A stretch of DNA of 64,000 bases, from assembly GCF_019703305.1 (NCBI RefSeq), contig NZ_AP024814.1, positions 186,001 to 250,000 on the forward strand, given 5' to 3'. The notes beneath the pieces were generated by a model, which saw only the letters and a list, made by a program, of their open reading frames with translations, made no database searches and was not told where the DNA came from. Position numbers and translations under genes: made by a program. Below are positions 28,359 through 38,635 of this stretch, in pieces. The DNA comes from Helicobacter sp. NHP19-003. GTDB taxonomy: Bacteria; Campylobacterota; Campylobacteria; Campylobacterales; Helicobacteraceae. The first letter of the stretch is position 1; every line of letters starts with the position of its first letter.

Positions 28359-29714
28359 ATGAAACGGCTTGTAGCGGTACTTTTTGGTGTCTTTGATCTT
28401 GCCCACGCCCTAGATTATAAAATCTCTGGACTTGCAGGCTCGTTCTCGCGCATTGGCTTTAACAACAGCCCCATCAACACCAAAAAAGGCATTTACCCCA
28501 CAGGCAGCTATGTTACTTTGGTGGCTTCTTTGCAAATGAGCGTGAATCTCTTGCCCAAAGGGGTGGAAAACCACAAACTAAAAGCCGCCATAGGGGCAGA
28601 GATCGGAGATTTGGCTTACGACTCGACACAAACCCTAACGGACACGAGTGGGCTAGAAAAAGGTTTTCTACCGGCAAACTATTATTACATGGGACGCTGG
28701 GAAGGCTATTTTATGGATGCCCCTTGGAAACACTCACGCTATGAAACCGACATGCATACGCGCGATTTCGTGCTCCACACTTTGTATTTGGATTACAACT
28801 ACAAAGACCATTTTGGCTTTAAGCTTGGGCGTTACCGTAGCCGTGCCTTGTTTCTAAGTGGATATAATCAGGGTGTCCAACTTTTTTTACACTTTGGCAA
28901 CTGGAGCTTGCAATGGTTTAGCTCCTACGGACGGGCTCGTGCTAATTTGCAGTATATCCGCGACTTCTACGCTCCCATTAGCTACAAATTCCCCGATGGC
29001 CAGCACATTAACTACGGTCTACAATCTTTAAGTTTTGTCTATAGACGCGACTACAAACGCAACCGCATCACGGTGATGCCCTTTGTGTGGTTTTATCCCA
29101 AGCTTTACACTGCCCCGGGATTGCAGCTTGACCTTAAATTAGCCCGTGCCAATTGGACAGTCCACACCCACTTTTATGCGTGGTTTCCCATTTATGACTC
29201 CTATATGACGCACAGATATTTTAGAAGCGCATTGGTTGGGGAAGACACGGCTAGTCTATTGATTTACCAGCATTTTGACATTGCCAACCATTACAACTTT
29301 GGCTGGGGGGTGTATAAAAACTTTGGCAACGCCAGCGCGTGTATCGGCTGGACCGGTTTGCCCGTCCCCTTTGGCACCAAAGACAACACCCCCTATGCAA
29401 AGGCTTATTCCAATCTATATAATGCTAACTCTCTTACGGCTTTCTCCTATTTGGGCTTTAAGGTAAAAAACTTTTCGTGGCAACTACTAGGCAAAATCAT
29501 ACAATCACCTAGGGCCAATTCCGAAAGCCTCATGCTGACCTTAAGATACGACCTAAATAAGCACACCCACTTAATGTTGAAAATCAATGGTTACGATGTT
29601 AGCATACATAAGGGCTATAAAGTGGGCTATTTTTCGGCAGGATATAACCCTAAGTTTCAAGCCAACACGCAAGATCGCAGCTATGTGATGACCTCCATGG
29701 GCTACGATTTTTAA
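28359..29714 (+). CDS. Hof-family outer membrane protein, first of a tandem pair
   Basis: The protein has 451 residues. A short signal peptide (about residues 1-18) is followed by the Hof-type opening LDYKISGLAGSFSRIGFNN and many alternating aromatic beta-strand segments ending in MTSMGYDF, as expected for an outer membrane beta-barrel with a terminal Phe. The Hof proteins of Helicobacter (HofA-H) are porin-like; substrates are unknown. It shares close similarity along its whole length with the next gene (GRWEGY, VNYG/INYG, GVYKNFGN, GYKVGYF), so the pair is a tandem duplication. Which Hof member it is cannot be settled here. Confidence 0.85.
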   Translation: MKRLVAVLFGVFDLAHALDYKISGLAGSFSRIGFNNSPINTKKGIYPTGSYVTLVASLQMSVNLLPKGVENHKLKAAIGAEIGDLAYDSTQTLTDTSGLEKGFLPANYYYMGRWEGYFMDAPWKHSRYETDMHTRDFVLHTLYLDYNYKDHFGFKLGRYRSRALFLSGYNQGVQLFLHFGNWSLQWFSSYGRARANLQYIRDFYAPISYKFPDGQHINYGLQSLSFVYRRDYKRNRITVMPFVWFYPKLYTAPGLQLDLKLARANWTVHTHFYAWFPIYDSYMTHRYFRSALVGEDTASLLIYQHFDIANHYNFGWGVYKNFGNASACIGWTGLPVPFGTKDNTPYAKAYSNLYNANSLTAFSYLGFKVKNFSWQLLGKIIQSPRANSESLMLTLRYDLNKHTHLMLKINGYDVSIHKGYKVGYFSAGYNPKFQANTQDRSYVMTSMGYDF

Positions 29715-29767
29715 GGACTTTTATTATACAATCTAGTTTTTACACAATCTCACAAAGGGGGCTTTGC

Positions 29768-31120
29768 TTGATTCAAAAAGTCCTAGCCTTTTGTGCCTTT
29801 TTCCTCTCCCCTTTTGCCCCGCAGTTGCGCGCTCTAGATTATAAAATCTCAGGGCGTGTCGGCTCTTTCTCACGCATCGGTTTTAACAATGCCCCCATCA
29901 ATACAAACAAAGGACTTTACCCCACAGGCAGTTATGTAACAACCATTGGGGCTTTAGAAATAAACGCTAATTTATTGCCTAAATCTGTGGAGAATCAAAA
30001 ACTAGAAGTGGGGCTTGGAGGGGAGATCGGCGGGCTTGCCTACGACTCCACTAGGGGGTTAAGAGATCAAAACGGGGTGCTCCAGCCAGCTAACTGGTAT
30101 TATATGGGGCGTTGGGAGGGCTATTTAATGAACGCCCCTTGGCGGCATACACGCGAAGAGGACGAGTCGCACGCCAAAAATTACATTTTATACAATGCCT
30201 ATCTAAGCTACACCTACAAAGACATTTTTGGGATCAAGGCGGGGCGGTATTTAAGCCCTGAAGCGTTGTTTTTGCGTGGCTATAATCAAGGCTTTACCCT
30301 CTTTTTGCATTTAGGCAAATTCAAGCTTAGATGGTTTAGCACTTATGGACGGGGTTTGGCTAATATCCAGTTTATCCGCAACTTCTACGCCCCTGTGAGC
30401 TATGAATTTAGCGATGGCAGACGGGTCAATTACGGCATGCACGCGGTGAGCCTAGCTTACAACACCAAACACTACACCCTCATGCCCTTCTTTTGGTTTT
30501 ACCCTAAAAACTTCAACGCTCCGGGTGTGCAGTTAAGTGCTGTATTTGAGCGGGGGCAGTTTAAACTCCAAAGCGATGTCTATGCATGGTTTCCCATTTA
30601 TAGCCACGCTCTAGCCAAGACTTATTATCGGGGCAATTTAATCGGTACAGCCACAGCGACTTTACTCGTGCGCCAAAGGCTGTATTACAAAAACTACTAC
30701 ATCGGTTGGGGTGTGTATAAAAACTTTGGCAACTCCAATGCCCAGCTGGGCTGGAATGGCTCGCCTGTGTCCTTTGACACAACCGATGACACCCCCTATG
30801 AGGACGCTTACACCAACCTTTACGATGCCAATGCCCTCACTTTGCACGCTAGAGTGGGGGGCAAGTTTCATGATTTCTCTTGGTATTTGCTTGGCAAACT
30901 CACCTTTGCGCCTAGAGCTAATGCGCAGAGCTTGGGGGTAACTTGTGAATACAACTTAGGCAAGCACATCCACCTAATGCTACGCCTCAATGGCTATGAA
31001 GTGAGGATGCATCGAGGCTATAAAGTGGATTACTTTGGTGCGCCTAACCCTAAATTTGCCCCCACTACACAGGATCGTAGCTATGTGATGACTTCGATCA
31101 GTTATGATTTGGAGATTTAA
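29768..31120 (+). CDS. Hof-family outer membrane protein, second of a tandem pair
   Basis: The protein has 450 residues, with a longer signal peptide (about 1-23, ending LRALDYK) and the same barrel plan and C-terminus (YVMTSISYDLEI, slightly extended) as its upstream paralogue. The start is TTG at 29768, supported by AAAGGGGG seven bases upstream. The gap of 53 bp to the first gene suggests one transcript. A hairpin terminator follows. The most different segments between the two copies lie in the middle (for example the insert with QNGVLQP versus GLEKGFLP), likely surface loops. Confidence 0.85.
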   Translation: MIQKVLAFCAFFLSPFAPQLRALDYKISGRVGSFSRIGFNNAPINTNKGLYPTGSYVTTIGALEINANLLPKSVENQKLEVGLGGEIGGLAYDSTRGLRDQNGVLQPANWYYMGRWEGYLMNAPWRHTREEDESHAKNYILYNAYLSYTYKDIFGIKAGRYLSPEALFLRGYNQGFTLFLHLGKFKLRWFSTYGRGLANIQFIRNFYAPVSYEFSDGRRVNYGMHAVSLAYNTKHYTLMPFFWFYPKNFNAPGVQLSAVFERGQFKLQSDVYAWFPIYSHALAKTYYRGNLIGTATATLLVRQRLYYKNYYIGWGVYKNFGNSNAQLGWNGSPVSFDTTDDTPYEDAYTNLYDANALTLHARVGGKFHDFSWYLLGKLTFAPRANAQSLGVTCEYNLGKHIHLMLRLNGYEVRMHRGYKVDYFGAPNPKFAPTTQDRSYVMTSISYDLEI

Positions 31121-31125
31121 CCTCC

Positions 31126-31144
31126 GCTTAAGCCCCCCTTAAGC
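31126..31144 (+). terminator. Hairpin after the hof pair
   Basis: A perfect 7-bp inverted repeat GCTTAAG / CTTAAGC with a five-C loop begins five bases behind the second hof stop and is followed by a short, weak T stretch (TTTAAAAT). It likely ends hof transcription before the rRNA promoter, although the T tract is poor. Confidence 0.5.
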
Positions 31145-31154
31145 TTTAAAATCC

Positions 31155-31160
31155 TATAAT
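31155..31160 (+). promoter_or_regulatory. -10 box of the 16S rRNA gene
   Basis: CCTATAATCG lies about 220 bp before the 16S 5' end, right behind the hof terminator, leaving a long leader as is usual for Helicobacter 16S genes. A second TATA-like element near 31307 has wrong spacing to its TTGACA and was not accepted. Confidence 0.5.
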
Positions 31161-31223
31161 CGCGTTTTGCCAAAGTTAAAGCCCTTAAAAAGCTGAAACG
31201 CAAGCGCAATGTTCTTTGACATT

Positions 31224-31245
31224 TAAGCAAGAGAGTCTTGAAGCC
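31224..31245 (+). other. 5' arm of the pre-16S processing stem
   Basis: The leader segment containing AAGCAAGAGAGTCTTGA is complementary to the trailer at 32915-32935 (TCAAGGCTCTCTTGCTT), with one G-U pair and a one-base bulge. Such leader-trailer stalks enclose 16S precursors and are cut by RNase III. The pairing is seen directly; its use for processing is inferred. Confidence 0.65.
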
Positions 31246-31377
31246 AAATTTGTTTTTGCATTTTGTTTTTGGCTTTAAAGAACTCTAGTTTTTGACACAA
31301 CTTGTCTATAACAGAGTAATCTTGTGTGCTTGTAGAGAAATCTATCAAGCACAGAGCCAGTTTAGGATAAACTTAAC

Positions 31378-32877
<1,500 letters not shown>

Positions 32878-33238
32878 TTAGAGAAACCCTTTAAGACTTC
32901 GTTGTCTTAGAGCAGGCTCAAGGCTCTCTTGCTTAGGTGTTAGAGGATGTATTCTTTTTAATAAATCTGTAATCCGTATAGAGTTTTCTGTTTAGCGTGG
33001 GTTTGTTGCCAAATAGTGTGGGCTTATTTGCCCTGCCCATTTTGGGGATAGTGATCTAAAAGATGCCTGTAGCGCGCATAATTTTTCTCATCTTTGAGGG
33101 CTTTATAAGAGTTAGCTAGATTTTCTAATAAAATGGCTGTGTAGGTGGCTTGCTCTTTGATTTTTAGGCTTTGCTGGTAAAATTTAAGACTCTCCGGCAG
33201 AAATCCCACTCGTCTTTAGCGGGTGGGATGAATGCCCC

Positions 33239-33667
33239 CTACCCTTGATTTTCTATGTATCTTTTGATGGTTTCTGGGTTAGCTTCTCCTATGGAACAGG
33301 CAAAAAATCCATCTGTCCAAAATTTTTGTTCTTTCCAAAAATGCTTGCGTAAGAACGGGATAAATCTTGGTTCTCTCCAAACTCTATAAGTAGTCATCTG
33401 CTTGATCCGCAAGATAATGGAACTGATAGACACCCTAGGGATATATTGAATCATCAGGTGTAGATGATCTTTATCTGTCTCCATTGCTATGATGATAAAA
33501 TCTGAACTTTCCTCTATCTCTTCAAGCACAGACTTTATAAAAATAGCCACATCTCCTACGAGCAACTTTTTTCTGTATTTACACACTAAAATCAAATGGG
33601 CTTTTAGATTATGTTTGCTCCTGTTTGTGGACAAATAGCCTTTGAGTTTGTAATGGTTTTCTTTCAT
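33239..33667 (-). CDS. tnpA: Y1 (HUH) transposase TnpA of the IS605-type element
   Basis: A 142-residue single-strand transposase. The metal-binding HUH motif is DHLHLMIQ near residue 66, and the catalytic Tyr is in ETIKRYIENQG near the C-terminus. The length matches the family and no lesion is visible, so the protein could still mobilise this element and related ones. It diverges from tnpB over a short gap of about 60 bp that contains both start regions. Confidence 0.93.
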   Translation of the reverse strand: MKENHYKLKGYLSTNRSKHNLKAHLILVCKYRKKLLVGDVAIFIKSVLEEIEESSDFIIIAMETDKDHLHLMIQYIPRVSISSIILRIKQMTTYRVWREPRFIPFLRKHFWKEQKFWTDGFFACSIGEANPETIKRYIENQG

Positions 33668-33731
33668 AGCTCTACCTCAAAAATATTTTATAAAATTATG
33701 TTATAATGATGTAAAGTTAAGGCGTAAGAAA

Positions 33732-34996
33732 TTGCTTAAAGCAATAAAGTTTAGAATTTATCCCACCATAGAGCAAAAAACCTTGATACACAAGCACTTT
33801 GGCTGTGCTAGGGTGGTCTATAACTACTTTTTAGCATACCGCCAAAAGCAATACGCACAAGGCATTAGAGAAAATTACTTTAGCATGCAAAAGGCGCTCA
33901 CTACTCTCAAAAAACAAGAGGCTTACGCTTACCTAAGTGAATGCAACTCTCAAAGCTTGCAAATGGCACTAAGACAGCTGACAACAGCCTTTGATAGGTT
34001 TTTCTCTAAGCTGGCAGATTATCCTAGATTCAAATCTAAAAGCATGCGAAGCAGTCTTTCTGTGTCCCGCAACACTTAGAGATGGATTTAGGCAACAACC
34101 AAGTCAAGCTACCCAAATTCAAAGAAGCTATTAAAGCCAAGTTTCATAGGCATTTGCCTACAAACTCTATCGTCAAACAGGGGTTTATCTCTTGCGTAGC
34201 AGATAAATACTATCTCTCTATAAGCTATGAGGATAATGAGCCTGAACCTAAACCCACAACTATCAAAAAAGCTGTGGGTTTAGATATGGGTTTAGAGTCT
34301 TTAGTGATAGCCAGTAGTGGCGTGCTCTATCCCTATAAAAAGTTTTTTCAGAATCTACAAACCAAACTCACTAAAGCGCAAAGGAGATTGTCTAAGAAAC
34401 TAAAAGGTTCTAGTAATAGAAAAAAACAAGCCAAGAAAGTGGCACAAATCCACGCTTCTATCAGGAATAGCAGAGAGGACTACCTACATAAAATCAGTAA
34501 TGAGATAACCAATCAATACGATTTGATAGCAGTAGAAACCTTGAAAGTTAGGAATTTGGTCAAAAACCACAAACTAGCTAAGAGCATTGCCAATGCCAGC
34601 TGGTCTAGGCTCATTAGTCTATTAGAATATAAGGCTGGTTGGAAGGGTAAAACCCTTATCAAAATTGACCAATACTTCCCTAGCTCTCAAATCTGCTCGA
34701 CCTGTGGGAGCAACACAGGTAAAAAGCCACTGCCTATTAGAAATTTTATCTGCCCTTGTTGTCAAACATACCACCACAGAGACCTAAACGCTAGCATCAA
34801 TATCAGAAACTATGCTTTGGGAATGCTAGATGAGCGACACGCTATCAAGGTAGATAAAACTAGGGTAGGGATTACCCGAAGTTACGCTTGTGGAGATTCC
34901 GCTAACGGGGCTGTAACCAAGTATGGCTACATACTGGATACTGCTAGTTATGGATCGTTGAAGCAAGAAGCCCACCCGTCTTTAGCGGGTGGGTGA
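33732..34996 (+). pseudogene. tnpB: TnpB RNA-guided nuclease, frameshifted
   Basis: TnpB is the RuvC-like RNA-guided nuclease of IS605 elements, which cuts donor-like sites and helps keep the element. It starts at TTG 33732 (LKAIKFRIYPT). The first frame ends at 34079; the rest, from about 34042, is one base out of phase because the A run at 34038-34041 has four instead of an expected five A. The second part retains the RuvC Asp (GLDMGLESL), the Glu (AVETLKVRN), the zinc finger (CSTCG, CPCC) and the last Asp (HHRDLNAS). Except for the shift it appears complete. Confidence 0.88.
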
Positions 34997-35686
34997 TTCA
35001 CTAGCCTCTTTGTAGTGTTCTTCTTTATAGGCGCATTGCCCAGCCATATAAGAGCTAAAAGCAGGGCGGTATTTGATTTGAGCGAGCCAAATAAAATGCT
35101 CTAGGGCTTTTTTGTATTCTTGCTCTGTAAAAAGCCCCATCGCATCGTGAAAGGCTTGTTGCCGGTGGCTGTAATCTTTGGTGAAAACACGGCTTGTAGT
35201 TTGGTTGCTGGTATGTTGTTTTACAGAGCAATAAGCAATGAAAACAATGACCGCCAGCCCAATAAGCACAAGCATAAACCACCCTAGACAACCCATGGGT
35301 TTTTCAGTGCTAGGTGTTTCGGTCCTAATCAAAACACCGTAAGGGTTGAATACGCTTATCTTATCCCCTTGTTTGATGCGTACACTATCTCCTGTGCGAC
35401 TCAAATATTCCCCGGGTTTTCTAAAGAGTTCGTTATCCTCTTCATCATAAACACTGACTTCGGTATCGTTGTGCCTTACACCGCCGATTATTAAAATAAA
35501 ATTAGCATCTAAAACATAGCCATATGAGTCGAGTTTGCATACTTTATTCCCCCGCCTGACGAGCGCATAATTATTCACAAAGAAAATGCACTCTCCGGAT
35601 TTTTTAAAAAGCTCTTCACCATTTTCATCGTAGGCATAAACCTTAGTGCCCTTTTGCTCCACATGGCTAATTTGCATAGCTTTCTC

Positions 35687-36657
35687 CTAAGCCTCTTTAG
35701 GCATTTGCCCCAAAATCTCTAATTCTATATAACTTTGCAATGCCGCTTTGTCTAGTACGCTATCAAAGACTTGGAAGTTGGTTTGCTCACTCATGTGCGC
35801 CTTGATCGCCTCGTGATAGAGAGTCAAAGCGTTTTAAGAAGTCTTTAAGAAGTCTTTAAAATCGGGGCTGTTTTGGGACAATTCGCCTAACATGGCGTGA
35901 TCTAAATTTTCTTTAAATTTGGCGTTTAACAACACCTGGCTTTTTTGCATGTCTTGCACATTGAGCAAGACAACGCCAATGCCAAAGCTGGTGTGCAAGC
36001 GTTTGAGCAAGTCCATTAAATCGCTATCTTGTGTGTTGATTTTCTCCACCACTAGGTAACCCTCATGCGCCCAAGAACTATTGCTAATGGCTTGGAAGTA
36101 ATATTCTCTGCAATGGCTTAAATCCATCTCCTTTTTGAGCTCAAAAGAAAAGAGTTTCAAGGGCAAATTGCCAAAGTTTTCTACAAATTGGCGCAAGGTG
36201 GGCTCAAAGTTTTGGTAGGTAAGCTTGCCCCCACCATGTCCGGATAAAGCCAAGAGTTTTTACCCTTTGTGCCCTTTAAGGCTTTTTCGTGGTAGATGGT
36301 CTTGGTGTGTGCGCCCCATTTGGTGTAAGCAAAGTGGGCTAGCAAAGGGTGTAATAGGCGTTCGTGGTGGGTTTCTATCCTGCCATAAGCCGGGGTTGAG
36401 CTCTTTGCATTGAGCGCATATTCTTTTAAGGCAATAGTGATAGGGCGTTGTGAAACCTGCACAAAGGGCAAGTCTTCTTTGTTCTTTAAAGCCAACCACA
36501 CGGGGTAATAAGTCCCATCTTCTGCTGTGCTAAACATCTGGCTAATCTTGCCCGCGCTGTAAAGTTCCTGTGCCCTGCTATAAAGCGCATGGATGGACAC
36601 GGGGGCTTTTGCCTCTTTGAGCACGGCTAGGACAATGTCTAGGTAGTCTTTTTTCAT
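35687..36657 (-). pseudogene. HrgA-like protein (COG2958), two lesions
   Basis: HrgA-type proteins have an N-terminal HARE-HTH domain and a C-terminal nuclease-like region, and in some H. pylori strains replace a restriction gene. Here the N-terminal part (MKKDYLDIVLAVLKE, STAEDGTYYPVWLAL, GKNSWLYPDMVG) breaks at a five-C run (36228-36232), and the next frame carries ENFGNLPLKLFSFELKKE and ISNSSWAHEGYLVV. A TAA at 35834-35836, beside an 11-bp tandem duplication, precedes a further 48 in-frame codons (LYHEAIKAHM to MPKEA) ending at 35687. The start is ATG 36657, with GGGAG upstream. The TPR gene's ribosome binding site overlaps its end. Confidence 0.8.
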
Positions 36658-36674
36658 CTCTTGGCTCCCGTTGT

Positions 36675-37758
36675 TCATTTGCTTAAAAGCGTGCAGGCTT
36701 GCTCATAGCCTTCATCGCAAGCTTGTTTGCTGTATTCTGTAGCCTGGTTTTTATCTACCAGCACCCCTAAGCCCTTTGCATAGATGGTCGCTAAATTCCA
36801 ATAAGCCCTACCAGCCACCCCCTTATCTGTTGCGCCCCTCCCACCTTCAAGATACTCTAAGGCTTTTTTATAGTCTTTAGCCACACCCTCTCCATTAAGA
36901 TACATCTCTCCCAAATAAGCACAAGCATTGCCATCTTTCCCATCAGCCGCCTTTTGGAAGTATTCTCTAGCTTTGGCTAGGTCTTTGGGGACACCTTGGG
37001 CATTGGCATACATTTTACCCACGACATTAAGAGCTACAGGCAAACCCTTATCAGCCCGCCTTTTGGAAGTATTCTCTAGCTTTAGCTAAATTTTTAGGAA
37101 CACCCTGCCCGTTTAAATACATTGTGGCCGCTTCAAAGTAACCTAGTGCACTCCCCTTACTTGCCGCCTTTTGAAAGTATTCTATCGCTTTAGCAGAGTC
37201 TTTAGGCACACCCCCTCCTCCCCACGAACCTCCTGGACCAAGTAAATACATTTGCCCTAAATTCACAAGAGCCTCCACGCTCCCCTTTTCTACAGCAATT
37301 TGGAAGTACTCTAGTGCTTGTTTATAGCTTTGCCCTACGCGATTGTGTCCACCAAGATACATCATCCCCATATAGCGATACGCCTCCGCACTGCCTGCTT
37401 TGGCAGCATCCTCAAATAGATTTAGAATGTCTAGCGGACTATGCAAAGAACCCATGGGATCACGCCAATCATTTTTAATCATGTTTTGATAGACTTGGAT
37501 GGCGTATTTTAAAAGAGCCTCTGCTGTCCTTTCTGTGGGCGGCTCAACTCCAAATCGCGACATGCGTGCTCGTGTCTGTCGTTGTTTAGCCCCCTCAGCC
37601 TCCCTAGCTTGCTCTCTCTCTTGGCGTTTTTTTTGCAAAATTTGATTGGGCGTTTCTTGGGGTTGTGAATTCCCCAACAACCCCCCCAAGCACCCACTTA
37701 GCATAGGGGCTAATAAACACCCACCCAGCACAATAGGACATGATTTAAAGATTTTCAT
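36675..37758 (-). pseudogene. Sel1-repeat lipoprotein, frameshifted
   Basis: A lipoprotein with a clear signal and lipobox (PMLSGC near residue 24) followed by about eight Sel1-like repeats (AREYFQKAA, MYLNGQGVPK), a fold used for protein contacts and shared by the Hcp/SLR proteins of Helicobacter; this one lacks the regular Cys pairs of Hcp. The frame breaks inside a repeat where GGCGGGCTG (+ strand CCC 37055-37057) has one G too many, and the next frame continues the repeats to 36675. The stop overlaps the upstream reading of hrgA by four bases, so both genes form one operon. Confidence 0.82.
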
Positions 37759-37809
37759 AAGAGCCCCCAAGAATGAGGGCTAAAAAAGCAAGAGAATTAG
37801 AGAGAGTTA

Positions 37810-37817
37810 CCCCCCCC
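37810..37817 (-). repeat. Eight-G tract in the leader of the Sel1 lipoprotein operon
   Basis: On the minus strand, AAGGATCGCC and an ATG (37843-37841) start a mini frame of eleven codons that runs through the G8 tract to a stop. The tract lies about 50 bp before the lipoprotein ATG. The mini frame does not fuse to the lipoprotein in any tract length, so an effect could only be on leader translation or promoter spacing. Confidence 0.45.
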
Positions 37818-37915
37818 GCACAAAACTAGCGAAGTTAGACATGGCGATCCTTTTTTATAGAAATAAAGGCGATTCTAAAGTAAGAAAATTAAAGAATAGC
37901 TTAAGAATAGCTTAA

Positions 37916-38017
37916 TAGGTGAACTTGCGGTTGGATCACCTCCTTTCTTAGAGAAACCCTTTAAGACTTCGTTGTCTTAAGGACAAGGCTCAAGGCTCTC
38001 TTGCTTAGGTGTTAAAG
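37916..38017 (+). repeat. Repeat copy B: duplicated 16S 3' end plus trailer
   Basis: About 100 bp nearly identical to the real 16S end and trailer (copy A), in the same orientation. It starts at TAGGTGAAC, keeps the anti-Shine-Dalgarno CACCTCCTTTC, has one C-to-T change in the rRNA part, then the identical hairpin and the processing-stem arm, with a few-base difference near 37981-37985. No 16S sequence lies upstream of it: the preceding bases are an AT-rich stretch with a tandem AAGAATAGCTTA. It is a fragment, not a second gene. Confidence 0.92.
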
Positions 38018-38104
38018 AGACACTTTTAAAATCTCTCGACTTTTTCTACTAGTCTTAGGATTTTTGTTAAAATAGTTTCTCATTCTTTAGTTAAAGGCTT
38101 TGCT

Positions 38105-38635
38105 ATGGGACAAAAAGAGTTGTTGCAAAGATTTGTAGAAATTGAACATGCGGATACAGAGAAGAAAAATCGGCAGACATCCCGTAACCTCATTTTTAAG
38201 CCCCTTAAAGAAGGATGGGATCGGTGGCTAGAAAATTTAAATCTTAACTATACAAGCTATGTCAGTTTCTACCAGCGGGATTGGCCAGCGATTTGTTTTA
38301 CGCGTCAAGACATTTTGGGCGATGAGTATGTCAATGGTCTCTCACTTAAACAAAGAGCGGGAATTTATATTTGGCTAGGCTACGGCTGGAAAATCCACAC
38401 TTTTTATTTACGCATTGGATGTGCTAACAGCCCATATACACCGGAAGAATGTGTAGCTTTCAGAACATTATTTAAGATTTTTAAGAATGGTGAGTACGAC
38501 ACTAAACATGACAACGAATACCGGAATTTCAAACAACTCCAAGAAAATTTTTTATACGACTTTGTAGAGTTAGTGAAAGTCTTGAATGCGGTGCCTAAAG
38601 AAGAGTTTTTGAAAGATGGTGGGGATATAAAATGA
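38105..38635 (+). CDS. Orphan hypothetical protein between trailer repeats
   Basis: I do not recognise this 176-residue protein. It is soluble and mixed alpha/beta with many aromatics (WDRWLENLNLNYTSYVSFYQ, IYIWLGYGWKIHTFYLRIG), without membrane segments or known catalytic motifs. A weak AAAGG precedes the ATG, and a -10-like TAAAAT lies near 38069. It is the sole gene between repeat copies B and C, so it looks like a separately acquired cassette. It might be the C-terminal part of a larger nuclease-like protein, but nothing proves that. Confidence 0.6.
   Translation: MGQKELLQRFVEIEHADTEKKNRQTSRNLIFKPLKEGWDRWLENLNLNYTSYVSFYQRDWPAICFTRQDILGDEYVNGLSLKQRAGIYIWLGYGWKIHTFYLRIGCANSPYTPEECVAFRTLFKIFKNGEYDTKHDNEYRNFKQLQENFLYDFVELVKVLNAVPKEEFLKDGGDIK

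Larger units (their letters stand above)
33188..35001 (+). mobile_element. IS200/IS605-family element with divergent tnpA and tnpB
   Basis: This is an 1814-bp element. The left flank is TTTAA, the target motif known for IS605, and rejoining it to TAGCCTC on the right restores the split TPR frame, which fixes both ends. Each end has an imperfect palindrome around TCTTTAGC (near 33211-33231 and 34969-34995), the subterminal hairpins recognised by Y1 transposases. It has no terminal inverted repeats and no target duplication, as expected for single-strand peel-and-paste transposition. tnpA looks intact; tnpB is frameshifted. Confidence 0.9.
33024..35677 (-). pseudogene. Membrane TPR protein gene split by the IS605-type element
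   Basis: The gene starts at ATG 35677 with AGGAG upstream and continues to 35002, is interrupted by the insertion element, and resumes at 33187 to its stop at 33024. Removing 33188-35001 leaves exactly 280 codons in one frame, with EAIKFYQQSLKIK bridging the junction. The product would have two related about 50-residue beta-rich repeats (VYAYDENGEELFKK and VSVYDEEDNELFRK), a membrane helix near residues 130-150 (CLGWFMLVLIGLAVIVFI) and a C-terminal TPR region. The function is unknown. It is the last gene of a minus-strand operon behind hrgA. Confidence 0.85.

Noticed and set aside
31292-31312. TTGACA plus TATAAC as second rRNA promoter
   Set aside because: The spacing of nine bases between the boxes is far too short.
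37916-38017. A second 16S rRNA gene
   Set aside because: Only about the last 32 nt of 16S precede the trailer; upstream sequence is unrelated.
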